From positions 1 through 33,099 of the forward strand of contig JACQSF010000026.1 of NCBI GenBank assembly GCA_016206085.1: DNA of 33,099 bases, read 5' to 3'. Position 1 is the stretch's first letter. The number at the start of each line of letters is the position of its first letter. The translations under genes and the position numbers were made by a program. Under the pieces are notes generated by a model. That model did no database searches. It was not told where the DNA came from and saw only the letters and a list, made by a program, of their open reading frames with translations. Below, one piece after another: positions 18,597 to 26,348 of this stretch. The stretch comes from Candidatus Uhrbacteria bacterium (lineage in GTDB: Bacteria; Patescibacteriota; Patescibacteriia; UBA9934; GWF2-40-263).

Positions 18597-20018
18597 ATGA
18601 CCACGGCGCGCTCGATTGCTTCCAACTTTTCCGTACAACTCTTAGGAAAAATCCTCTCGATCCTCATCGGACTGCTTTCCGTTGCGATTCTGACGCGAGC
18701 ACTCGGCACTGAGGCTTTCGGAGAGTACACCACGACCGTGACCTACCTGCAGATGTTTGGTGTGGTCGTCGATTTTGGCCTCACCCTCACGCTCATCGTG
18801 ATGATTTCCAAACCGGGGATCGATGAAGAACGCATCGTCGGTAATTTTTTCGGGCTCCGTCTCGTTTCTGGATTTGCGATGTTTTCACTCGCTCCTCTTA
18901 CCGTTCTCGCGCTCCCCTGGTCCACAAATGTTCAAACGGCTGTACTCGTCGGCGCGCTTGCCTACTTCCTCATGGGCGGTGCCTCCATGTTGATCGGCGT
19001 CTTTCAACGTCATGAAGCCATGTGGCGGGCCGCTTTGACTGAACTTGTGAATCGCACCGTGCTCCTGGCTCTCGTCGCTTTATTCGCCTATACCTCGCCA
19101 GGCGTTGTCGAAATGGTGTTTGCGATGGTAATCGCCAACGCGGTATGGCTTATCCTGATGGTGCAGCTTGCCAGCCCCTTTGTAAAAATCCGTCCGCTGT
19201 TTGAATGGTCGCAGTGGATGTCCATTCTTGCTCACTCGTGGCCAATCGCCATCTCTATTATCTTTAACCTCCTCTACCTCAAAGGTGACATTCTCTTCCT
19301 CGCCTACTTCCGCGATCAAACGGAAGTCGGCTTGTACGGTGCCGCGTATCGAATCCTGGACGTCATGACCGTATTGCCGACGATGCTGATGGGAATCGTG
19401 CTCCCAAGTCTCGTCACAATGTGGAACGAGGGACGTGCGGAAGAATTTCGTAAACGAGTTACCAGAATTTTCGATCTCTTTGCGTTGACGGTCGTCCCCG
19501 TTGTCGTAGGCGCCCAACTTACCTCGACAGAGCTCATGGCACTTATCGCTGGACCTGAGTTCGCGGCCTCTGGTCCTATCCTGACCTGGCTCATCCTTGC
19601 CCTTATTGGCGTCTTCTTAGGAACCCTTTACGGACATCTTGTTGTGGCTCTGAATAAGCAGAAGATCATGACCTGGGGCTATGTGTTCGTTGCGATCATT
19701 GCGATCATTGGATACCTCCTTTACATTCCACCCTACGGAATGTGGGGTGCCGTTGGCGTGACCCTTCTCTCGGAAGCGCTCATTGCCCTTCTCACATTCT
19801 TCGTTGTCTTCAAGACCTCCGGTGCGACACCCAAGCTCACCGTTCTTTTCAAAGCCATCATCGCCTCAACGATCATGTACCTAGCTCTAGTGGGAATCGA
19901 CGTACCTGTTCTTATTGATCTGCTCGTTGGAGCGGTGGTCTACACAGCCGCCTTGTTCGCGCTGCGAGCGGTAACAACCAGGGAACTCAAAACCATCCTC
20001 CGACCGAACGCAGGCTAA
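18597..20018 (+). CDS. Wzx-like polysaccharide flippase (MATE/MVF superfamily)
   Basis: Multiple TM segments; MTTARSIASNFSVQLLGKILSILIGLLSVAILTRALGTEAFGEYTTTVTYLQMFGVVVDFGL. Confidence 0.88.
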   Translation: MTTARSIASNFSVQLLGKILSILIGLLSVAILTRALGTEAFGEYTTTVTYLQMFGVVVDFGLTLTLIVMISKPGIDEERIVGNFFGLRLVSGFAMFSLAPLTVLALPWSTNVQTAVLVGALAYFLMGGASMLIGVFQRHEAMWRAALTELVNRTVLLALVALFAYTSPGVVEMVFAMVIANAVWLILMVQLASPFVKIRPLFEWSQWMSILAHSWPIAISIIFNLLYLKGDILFLAYFRDQTEVGLYGAAYRILDVMTVLPTMLMGIVLPSLVTMWNEGRAEEFRKRVTRIFDLFALTVVPVVVGAQLTSTELMALIAGPEFAASGPILTWLILALIGVFLGTLYGHLVVALNKQKIMTWGYVFVAIIAIIGYLLYIPPYGMWGAVGVTLLSEALIALLTFFVVFKTSGATPKLTVLFKAIIASTIMYLALVGIDVPVLIDLLVGAVVYTAALFALRAVTTRELKTILRPNAG

Positions 20019-20032
20019 AGCCTGCGGCTACC
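20004..20032 (+). repeat. REP-like palindrome copy 1
   Basis: CCGAACGCAGGCTAAAGCCTGCGGCTACC; contains the flippase stop codon. Confidence 0.75.
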
Positions 20033-20038
20033 GCCCTT

Positions 20039-21313
20039 ATGATGTCTATCCTTCTCCTCCTCACCGCTACATTCGCCGTTCTCACATGGACCGACCTGCA
20101 CAAAGGATTGTTTCTTCTTGTGGCTGTACTGCCAAGCTACTTGTTGCGTACAGACATTTTTGGAATCCCCACGACCTTGCTCGAACTTTTCATTGTGGCG
20201 TTTCTTCTGATTTGGACGATCAAATTCCTCGGTAGCCACAGGCTTCAGCCTGCGACAAATCATTCGACCGAACGCAGGCTAAAGCCTGCGACTACCTCCC
20301 TAACGATTTTCTTCATCCTTTTAGTTGCTACCATCTCGATACTTGTAGCTCCAGACATGACCAGCGCATTAGGCGTGTGGAAAGCGTATTTTCTCGAGCC
20401 AATTCTTCTGTTCTTTGTCGTGCGATACGAGCTTGAACATGGCGAGGTGAAGGGATCCCGCCTATTCGAAGCTCTTGGTCTGTGCGCCATCGTCCTCTCC
20501 CTCATCGCCATCTTCCAGTGGCTTACGGGCATGGGTTTGCCTATTCCCTGGGACATCGAGCATCGCGTCACCAGCGTCTTTGATTATCCTAATGCTCTTG
20601 GGTTGTTCCTGGGACCGATTGTGATCATTGCTGTCATGTCATTGCGAAAAGTCAGGGGCATAAGGTTGTTCTGGCTTCTTGTCACAATCCTCTCCTCCAT
20701 CGCCATTATCCTCGCCCAGTCCGAAGCCGCCCTCGTGTCGATCGTGGCGACGTTGTTCATTGCTGGTCTTATCCATCGCAAAACTCGCATGCTTTCTTCT
20801 GGCCTCTTAGTCCTCTTGATCCTCTTAGTCCTTCTTTTCCCTCCTATCCTCTCCAAACTCACCCTCCAAGACTACTCCGGCTCCGTGCGCCTCTCACAAT
20901 GGACTGAGACAACCGACATGCTGCGTGACCATTGGTTCTTGGGCGCCGGTCTCTCTGGATATCCAACGGTCTTCGAACCCTATCACCAGGCAACGTACCT
21001 AGAAATTTTCCAGTACCCACACAACATCTTCCTAAACATATGGGTCGAGCTAGGACTGTTGGGACTCGTCGCGTTCGCCCTGCTTGCCATGAGCGTCATT
21101 CGAAAAGTCGCACCCAGGCTAAAGCCTGGGGCTACCACCTTTCCACCTTTCCACCTTTCCATCCTCCCTTTCCTCGCTCTTCTCCAAATGACCATTCACG
21201 GCCTGGTTGATGTGCCCTATTTCAAAAATGATCTCGCGATCCTGACCTGGATCTTACTCGCCATCATATTCGCCTATGCTCGGCACACGCCTTCTCTTTC
21301 GAAAACGTCGTGA
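20039..21313 (+). CDS. O-antigen ligase/polymerase (Wzy/WaaL-like) membrane protein
   Basis: About ten TM segments; large loop with FDYPNALGLFLGP...GLSGYPTVFEPYHQATYLEIFQYPHNIFLNIWVELGLLGLVAF. Confidence 0.85.
   Translation: MMSILLLLTATFAVLTWTDLHKGLFLLVAVLPSYLLRTDIFGIPTTLLELFIVAFLLIWTIKFLGSHRLQPATNHSTERRLKPATTSLTIFFILLVATISILVAPDMTSALGVWKAYFLEPILLFFVVRYELEHGEVKGSRLFEALGLCAIVLSLIAIFQWLTGMGLPIPWDIEHRVTSVFDYPNALGLFLGPIVIIAVMSLRKVRGIRLFWLLVTILSSIAIILAQSEAALVSIVATLFIAGLIHRKTRMLSSGLLVLLILLVLLFPPILSKLTLQDYSGSVRLSQWTETTDMLRDHWFLGAGLSGYPTVFEPYHQATYLEIFQYPHNIFLNIWVELGLLGLVAFALLAMSVIRKVAPRLKPGATTFPPFHLSILPFLALLQMTIHGLVDVPYFKNDLAILTWILLAIIFAYARHTPSLSKTS
20231..20296. repeat. REP-like doublet (inverted pair) inside the O-antigen ligase-like coding sequence
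   Basis: GGTAGCCACAGGCTTCAGCCTGCGACA...GACCGAACGCAGGCTAAAGCCTGCGACTACC. Confidence 0.75.
21108..21137 (+). repeat. REP-like palindrome inside the same coding sequence
   Basis: GTCGCACCCAGGCTAAAGCCTGGGGCTACC. Confidence 0.7.
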
Positions 21314-21899
21314 AGAGAAACCTGTAAATCTCAAGTTCCTCGCATGGATCGCTGTGGCGATCCTCGTCGTCTTTATACTGATGCGATTCTTTCAATGGAT
21401 CGATGACACACAACGCTCACTCCTGCCACAGACCTCAAGCCTCGCCCCCCTGGACGATCTCTCTTCCCTCAATACGATCCTTCCTCTTCCAACACAGACG
21501 TTTGGTGCCGAGTTATACATGGCGGGAATCTACACCTCATCCATAGGTGAGATTCCAAAAGGAAGCATTATAACCGTCTATACCAAAAATGCCTGGCGCT
21601 TTGTGGAAATCGATTATTTCCCAGGCCTAAACTCTGCCGCCTATCTCGCCACTCACATCTATCCAACACAGGAAGTGAAGCTCGACCAAGAAACCTCTAT
21701 CTGGATTCAGACCATCGACGATCGTCCACGGTGCATTGATTACGAAGATGGACTTCCTAACCGTTGCGAAATTACCCGCCACCTCATCGCGCAGCTGGAA
21801 AACCATCTCCTGCTCATTGCCGCTGATGGCGATCATCCTACAAACGGCGAGCTCATCGAGATGGCCAGATCGATCATCGACCAAAAAACGAACAACTAA
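21276..21899 (+). CDS. Membrane-anchored hypothetical protein
   Basis: 207-aa ORF, single N-terminal TM (LAWIAVAILVVFILMRFF); start overlaps the preceding gene. Confidence 0.65.
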   Translation: MLGTRLLFRKRREEKPVNLKFLAWIAVAILVVFILMRFFQWIDDTQRSLLPQTSSLAPLDDLSSLNTILPLPTQTFGAELYMAGIYTSSIGEIPKGSIITVYTKNAWRFVEIDYFPGLNSAAYLATHIYPTQEVKLDQETSIWIQTIDDRPRCIDYEDGLPNRCEITRHLIAQLENHLLLIAADGDHPTNGELIEMARSIIDQKTNN

Positions 21900-21909
21900 G
21901 CTCGTTTTT

Positions 21910-21937
21910 GGTGGCGGGGTGCGCAGGACTCGAACCG
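21910..21937 (-). other. Truncated tRNA 3' end (T-loop, acceptor 3' strand, CCA)
   Basis: Reverse complement ends in GGTTCGAGTCCTGCGCACCCCGCCACCA, as in the 3' end of a tRNA; no matching 5' half follows. Confidence 0.6.
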
Positions 21938-21952
21938 CATGGGTCGCCCCGT
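21938..21952 (+). repeat. Direct repeat, left copy (CATGGGTCGCCCCGT)
   Basis: Exact 15-bp match to 23787-23801. Confidence 0.85.
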
Positions 21953-22029
21953 CCGCATTTTGGCTAATGTTAGCAAGGGTATTTAGACATGGTGTGTTTC
22001 TACTTGCTCAGTACGTACTAATCGTATAC

Positions 22030-22056
22030 AATCTCATATAGTTAACTTATGAGATT
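22030..22056. promoter_or_regulatory. Inverted repeat overlapping the Fic start codon
   Basis: AATCTCATA-N9-TATGAGATT; the centre contains GTTAAC. Confidence 0.5.
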
Positions 22057-23110
22057 TATGGAAAAGAAAGAAAAGCGCATCGCGCATGTTTCGCAACACA
22101 TTTGGTCGCTGATCAATCAGATTGATCATCTTAAAGGTCAATGGATTGGTGGGGCGAAGCTCAACCCGCAGGCGCTTGGCCGACTCAAGCGTTCAGTTTT
22201 GGTGACCTCGACTGGCGCATCGACGCGTATTGAAGGATCAAAGTTGTCCGACGAAGACGTTGAGAAGTTCATGCGCGGCTTGTCGCTACAGAAATTTACC
22301 GATCGCGATAAGCAGGAAGTTCAAGGCTACTTTGAGCTGCTCGAAAACGTTTTTACCTCGTGGAAGCACATTCCGTTTACGGAGGGTGTCATCAAACAGC
22401 TGCATCGTGAGTTGTTGAAGTACGCGGACAAAGACGAGCGGCATCGCGGCGAGTACAAAAAGATGGAGAACTCGGTTGAGATGTTCGACGAGTTAGGTAA
22501 GTCTGTCGGCGTTATTTTTGAGACAGCTCCCGCCTACCTCACGCCGAAGCGGATGGAGGAGCTTGTTGAACGGACAGCGAACGCGCTGAATCAAGGTGAA
22601 AGTCATCCGCTTGTCGTTATCGGAAACTTCCTCGTCGAGTTTCTCGCTATCCATCCGTTTCAGGACGGCAATGGACGTCTTTCGCGTATTCTGACGAATT
22701 TGCTTCTGCTCAAAGTCGGATATGAATACGTACCGTATGTTTCCCACGAGAAACTCATTGAAGACAGTAAGGCCGATTATTACGTTGCTCTCCGCAAGAG
22801 CCAGACAACGCTTGGAACCGAGCGCGAGAGCATTGTTTCTTGGTTAGAGTTCTTCTTGCGCGTATCGCTTGAACAGGCGCGACAGGCTATTGATTTGCTG
22901 TCGCATGAGAACATCGAGAAGATTCTCTCGCCAAAACAACTGATCGTATGGCGTCATCTTGAGACTATTGATGAGGCCACCGCAGGAGATATTGCAAAGG
23001 CGACTGGTGTCGCGCGTCCGACCGTCTCACAGGCGATCGACGTCTTGCTAAGGCTAAAAAAGATCGAACGCATCGGGCAGGGCCGCACGACGCGGTATCG
23101 GAAAGTGTAA
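22049..23110 (+). CDS. Fic/DOC family protein with N-terminal inhibitory motif and C-terminal winged helix
   Basis: HPFQDGNGRLSR Fic core; STRIEG matches (S/T)xxxE(G/N); C-terminal GDIAKATGVARPTVSQAIDVLLRLKKIERIGQGRTTRYRKV HTH. Confidence 0.92.
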   Translation: MRFMEKKEKRIAHVSQHIWSLINQIDHLKGQWIGGAKLNPQALGRLKRSVLVTSTGASTRIEGSKLSDEDVEKFMRGLSLQKFTDRDKQEVQGYFELLENVFTSWKHIPFTEGVIKQLHRELLKYADKDERHRGEYKKMENSVEMFDELGKSVGVIFETAPAYLTPKRMEELVERTANALNQGESHPLVVIGNFLVEFLAIHPFQDGNGRLSRILTNLLLLKVGYEYVPYVSHEKLIEDSKADYYVALRKSQTTLGTERESIVSWLEFFLRVSLEQARQAIDLLSHENIEKILSPKQLIVWRHLETIDEATAGDIAKATGVARPTVSQAIDVLLRLKKIERIGQGRTTRYRKV

Positions 23111-23124
23111 ACATTGATAGATAT

Positions 23125-23736
23125 ATGAACAAACAATTGATGCAGTTCAAAATAACTCTCAATTACGTTTCACCAAAAGTCTGGCGGCGAATTCTAGTTC
23201 CAGAAACATACACTTTTTGGGATTTGCACTGTGCTATTCAAGATGCCGTTGGCTGGGCTGGTGGTCATCTTCACGGGTTTACTATGTCTGAAAAGAAACT
23301 CGGGGCGTATCGACCAATCAGTATTCAAATGCCCGATCCTGAATGGGATGAAGGCAATGAGCTAGATGAGTCTAAAGAACTCTTGGCTAATTGGTTTCCA
23401 AAGCGTTTGAAGCAGTGTACCTACACTTACGACTTTGGAGACTCTTGGGACCATACGGTTTTATTTGAGAAGTCAACTCCTGCTGAAAAGCAAAAATATC
23501 CTGTTTGCTTAGCAGGTGAGAATCTTTGCCCTCCCGAGGATTGTGGCGGAGCTGGTGGTTACGATCATCTGTTAAAGACGATCAATAATCCAAAGGCTAC
23601 AGAGTATGAAGAGTTGGTTGACTGGATGGGATTAGAAGATGGAGAAAAGTATGATCCAACTGCCTTCCATCTGGAGGAGATTGGTTTCGCAAATCCGAAA
23701 AGCGAGTTAAAAATATATTTGAAGTATCGCGAATAA
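23125..23736 (+). CDS. Plasmid pRiA4b ORF-3-like family protein
   Basis: MQFKITLNYVSPKVWRRILVPETYTFWDLHCAIQDAVGWAGGHLHGFTM...YTYDFGDSWDHTVLFE...CLAGENLCPPEDCGGAGGYDHLL. Confidence 0.92.
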   Translation: MNKQLMQFKITLNYVSPKVWRRILVPETYTFWDLHCAIQDAVGWAGGHLHGFTMSEKKLGAYRPISIQMPDPEWDEGNELDESKELLANWFPKRLKQCTYTYDFGDSWDHTVLFEKSTPAEKQKYPVCLAGENLCPPEDCGGAGGYDHLLKTINNPKATEYEELVDWMGLEDGEKYDPTAFHLEEIGFANPKSELKIYLKYRE

Positions 23737-23742
23737 GATAAA

Positions 23743-23771
23743 CAAAACGATCCATTTCTGGATCGTTTTGT
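23743..23771 (+). terminator. Intrinsic terminator
   Basis: CAAAACGATCCATTTCTGGATCGTTTTGT. Confidence 0.75.
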
Positions 23772-23786
23772 TGTAGGACAATTCTT

Positions 23787-23801
23787 CATGGGTCGCCCCG
23801 T
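23787..23801 (+). repeat. Direct repeat, right copy (CATGGGTCGCCCCGT)
   Basis: Exact match to 21938-21952. Confidence 0.85.
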
Positions 23802-23964
23802 GCGGCATGAGGCCGACGACGAGGCCGAAGTGAACATTCGAGCGTATGCGAAGTACCTGTTGCGGCAAGGGAGCATTTCAGAGAAACGTGAACTGCTAGG
23901 GAATTTACGGAGTAGGTTAGTGTACTTGAATAGGAGGATCACTTTGCTACAGGAAAGCGTATAA
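23788..23964 (+). pseudogene. C-terminal remnant resembling a site-specific recombinase tail
   Basis: Frame reads [58 protein letters not shown]; resembles serine-recombinase C-terminal helices. Family assignment is tentative. Confidence 0.4.
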
Positions 23965-24028
23965 AAGGAACAACCGCGCGCTTTCGGCACACGGTCGCTC
24001 CACAATTACTATTACGTTGAGAGCCAGT

Positions 24029-24373
24029 CTAATCCTCAAGATCAAAAAGTTCTGGTCGAAGCGGAGCTGTTCCTATTGAGTGACCCAAATCGACAATATC
24101 TCCCGTTTCAGGATGGATAGCTGCTCGCCCCATGACATCGACGACTTCATTAGTCGTGTCATCTTCGTCGGAATATGTAAATGAATTCCAGGCGTCGCCC
24201 TCCTTGGCGGTTATCCCAAAATCAGCCAACTCCTTTACTCCACCTTCGTTAACAACAAGTCTGCCTTCATCAAATTTTACGTCAGAATATTTGGCGAGTT
24301 TTTCAGCAAATTTTTCTGCAATAACTTCAGCGGCTGATCGGTGTCCCTCATGGATTCCTTCACGTTCTGACAT
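24029..24373 (-). CDS. Hypothetical protein (114 aa)
   Basis: MSEREGIHEGHRSAAEVIAEKFAEKLAKYSDVKFDEG..., acidic C-terminus; no family recognised. Confidence 0.6.
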   Translation of the reverse strand: MSEREGIHEGHRSAAEVIAEKFAEKLAKYSDVKFDEGRLVVNEGGVKELADFGITAKEGDAWNSFTYSDEDDTTNEVVDVMGRAAIHPETGDIVDLGHSIGTAPLRPELFDLED

Positions 24374-24411
24374 ATAAAAGGCTTAATTTTCTTGAAAGAG
24401 CTGTACCATAA

Positions 24412-24436
24412 CAAAACAACCCCGTGAAGGGTTGCT
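24412..24436 (-). terminator. Terminator downstream of the GIY-YIG gene
   Basis: Minus strand GAGCAACCCTTCACGGGGTTGTTTT. Confidence 0.6.
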
Positions 24437-24441
24437 CAAAT

Positions 24442-24723
24442 TCATGCCGAGTTGATCGCAATAGTCTCTCTGTCATCGAGGTAATGGTATAGTTGCTTCT
24501 TAAGATATCTCCACCCAGAACCACTTTTCAAAAATTTCTCTCTACCCATAGCATCCTCTTTTGTGACGTACGCCTCATAGTAAATGAGTTTCCATGAACC
24601 TCGGTTTGATGTTGAAGCATTGCCGTTTTGATTGTGCGTTTGGAGACGAGCCCGCAGATTACTCGAATATCCAATGTACCACTTACCAGATGATTCGCTT
24701 TCTATCACGTAGACATAAAACAT
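24442..24723 (-). CDS. GIY-YIG superfamily nuclease (UPF0213-like)
   Basis: MFYVYVIESESSGKWYIGYSSNLRARLQTHNQNGNASTSNRGSWKLIYYEAYVTKEDAMGREKFLKSG. Confidence 0.92.
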   Translation of the reverse strand: MFYVYVIESESSGKWYIGYSSNLRARLQTHNQNGNASTSNRGSWKLIYYEAYVTKEDAMGREKFLKSGSGWRYLKKQLYHYLDDRETIAINSA

Positions 24724-24731
24724 AGAGTTTC

Positions 24732-24894
24732 ATTTTACGATGTGTGGCTTACCACGTAAAAACTTAGTATCTACGTGGCTTGCCACGTGAACACCGACGA
24801 TCGATTCAGCATTCAGCCACGTAAAGTCGACTTCCGTTGGTCGTCGACCACGTGGCACGTAAAAACACCAACTGAAGTCGGTGTTTTTACGTGG
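24732..24894. repeat. Cluster of CACGT-containing nested inverted repeats, ending in the terminator hairpin of tRNA-Ser
   Basis: ACGTGGCTTGCCACGT; CACGTAAAAACACC...GGTGTTTTTACGTG; repeated GCCACGTAAA/GCCACGTGAACACC. Confidence 0.65.
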
Positions 24895-24980
24895 CGGAGA
24901 GGGAGGGATTCGAACCCTCGAAGCCTTGCGGCTTACGCGATTTCGAGTCGCGCGCACTAGACCAACTATGCGACCTCTCC
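24892..24980 (-). tRNA. tRNA-Ser(CGA)
   Basis: Reverse complement GGAGAGGTCGCATAGTTGGTCTAGTGCGCGCGACTCGAAATCGCGTAAGCC...GGGTTCGAATCCCTCCCTCTCCGCCA. Confidence 0.93.
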
Positions 24981-25135
24981 AACAATTGTCGCGCAGAATG
25001 TATCATGGAGGAAAGGATCATTCAACCGATATCCTGGGGTCAGGTCTCCGGCACGCCCACCAAAGCTCACCTGAGCGACGGCGGGTCTACGGTTTTTTGA
25101 CGCACAGATGAAGTATCCCTATACTATTTGCAGAT

Positions 25136-25291
25136 ATGAACAAGAAAAAAACAACACGATATAGTTCGGAAGAAGCAAAAAAAATTGTTGCTGACTATAT
25201 TGATGAGTCGGCTGTTCGTTTGGCTCAAAGATTGAAAAAGGCGTATTCGGAACAAAAAAAACAAGCGACCAAAGTTCGGTCGTATGTTTAA
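25136..25291 (+). CDS. Small basic protein (51 aa), candidate antitoxin partner
   Basis: MNKKKTTRYSSEEAKKIVADYIDESAVRLAQRLKKAYSEQKKQATKVRSYV*; absent from the ORF track; overlaps the next ORF by 8 nt. Confidence 0.5.
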   Translation: MNKKKTTRYSSEEAKKIVADYIDESAVRLAQRLKKAYSEQKKQATKVRSYV

Positions 25292-25634
25292 CGTTTACTA
25301 CAGCGAATCGGCGATCTTAACGGTCAAAGGCTTCATTCGTGCGTACGAAGAAGCTTTTTTTGAACTCTATCGAGACAGTGGCTTAGTGACGGAACAGAAA
25401 ATTATCGAGAACTATCGACTGTCTGCGAAAAAATTAAGCGAACAAATCTTTTCAGAAATCGAAAAGCATCTCGGTGTAAAACGGGTGCTGGGGAGAAAAG
25501 AACACAAGCCGTGGCATCACGAACTGACATTTTATGTTGGAAGCCGATTGATTACCGTTTTTTACACTACTGACGAAGATGATTCAAAAATAATTGAATC
25601 AATTGGTATCGAACGAAAACCAATTATTTTCTAG
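25284..25634 (+). CDS. Hypothetical protein, possible RelE/ParE-like toxin
   Basis: 116-aa ORF ending in ELTFYVGSRLITVFYTTDEDDSKIIESIGIERKPIIF, a RelE-like C-terminal beta pattern; weak assignment. Confidence 0.5.
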   Translation: MFNVYYSESAILTVKGFIRAYEEAFFELYRDSGLVTEQKIIENYRLSAKKLSEQIFSEIEKHLGVKRVLGRKEHKPWHHELTFYVGSRLITVFYTTDEDDSKIIESIGIERKPIIF

Positions 25635-25639
25635 AAACT

Positions 25640-26209
25640 ATGAACGCCCCCCAAAACCACCAACCCAAAACGATCTACGCAGACGACGATACGGAATCTG
25701 TTTCACTCTTATTGCGCTTGCGCGTGCCCTCGCTTGTGCTGGGACTATTCCTGGGACTGGGAATCTCACTGCTCACCAGCCGATTTGAGGAGGTTCTTGC
25801 CACAAACGTCCACGTCGCCTTTTTTATTCCGTTTATCGTCTACATCGCCGCTGCCGTGGGCTCCCAAACATCAGCTATTTATAGTCGTAACCTCAAGAGC
25901 CGACATACAAAACTTCGAAACTACCTTTTCAAGGAACCCCTTTTAGGTCTTTGCCTGGGGGTAATCTTTGGACTAGCATCGCTGTTCATCGTCAACGTCT
26001 GGCTTGAGGACATGAGACTCGCCAGTGCGGTAGGTCTCTCGACCTTCTTAGCCATTACCATCGCCCCTGTCATCGCCATCACCGTGACAGAAATCATTCA
26101 AGAACTCCACGAGGATCCTGCGGTGGGCGCCGCACCGATTGCGACCGTTGTCCAAGATATGATTTCGATCATCATTTACGGTCTGGTGACCAGCGCTCTG
26201 CTTTTATGA
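25640..26209 (+). CDS. MgtE-like membrane-domain protein (no cytosolic N/CBS domains)
   Basis: RLRVPSLVLGLFLGLGISLLTSRFEEVLA...HVAFFIPFIVYIAAAVGSQTSAIYSR...EPLLGLCLGVIFG...IATVVQDMISIIIYGLVTSALLL, MgtE transmembrane-domain pattern. Confidence 0.7.
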   Translation: MNAPQNHQPKTIYADDDTESVSLLLRLRVPSLVLGLFLGLGISLLTSRFEEVLATNVHVAFFIPFIVYIAAAVGSQTSAIYSRNLKSRHTKLRNYLFKEPLLGLCLGVIFGLASLFIVNVWLEDMRLASAVGLSTFLAITIAPVIAITVTEIIQELHEDPAVGAAPIATVVQDMISIIIYGLVTSALLL

Positions 26210-26289
26210 CCGACTGGCGATTTTGGATCCTTACCGTGGGACTTCTGTTCATGCTTTTGGTTGTTTCCTATTTTGTCTCCCGAGATTAA
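26206..26289 (+). CDS. Single-TM microprotein (27 aa) translationally coupled to the MgtE-like gene
   Basis: MTDWRFWILTVGLLFMLLVVSYFVSRD*; ATGA overlap with the upstream stop; followed by terminator. Confidence 0.5.
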   Translation: MTDWRFWILTVGLLFMLLVVSYFVSRD

Positions 26290-26290
26290 G

Positions 26291-26317
26291 TCGCGTCCAC
26301 ATGGACGCGTTTTTTTC
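26291..26317 (+). terminator. Intrinsic terminator
   Basis: CGCGTCCACATGGACGCGTTTTTTT. Confidence 0.8.
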
Positions 26318-26348
26318 TTCTTGTTTTTGCGCTACAATAAGGGCACGT

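Noticed and set aside
24891-25100. 69-aa and 76-aa plus ORFs across tRNA-Ser
   Set aside because: Mostly antisense of the tRNA; the tail (VSGTPTKAHLSDGGSTVF) could be a gene remnant but there is no firm evidence.
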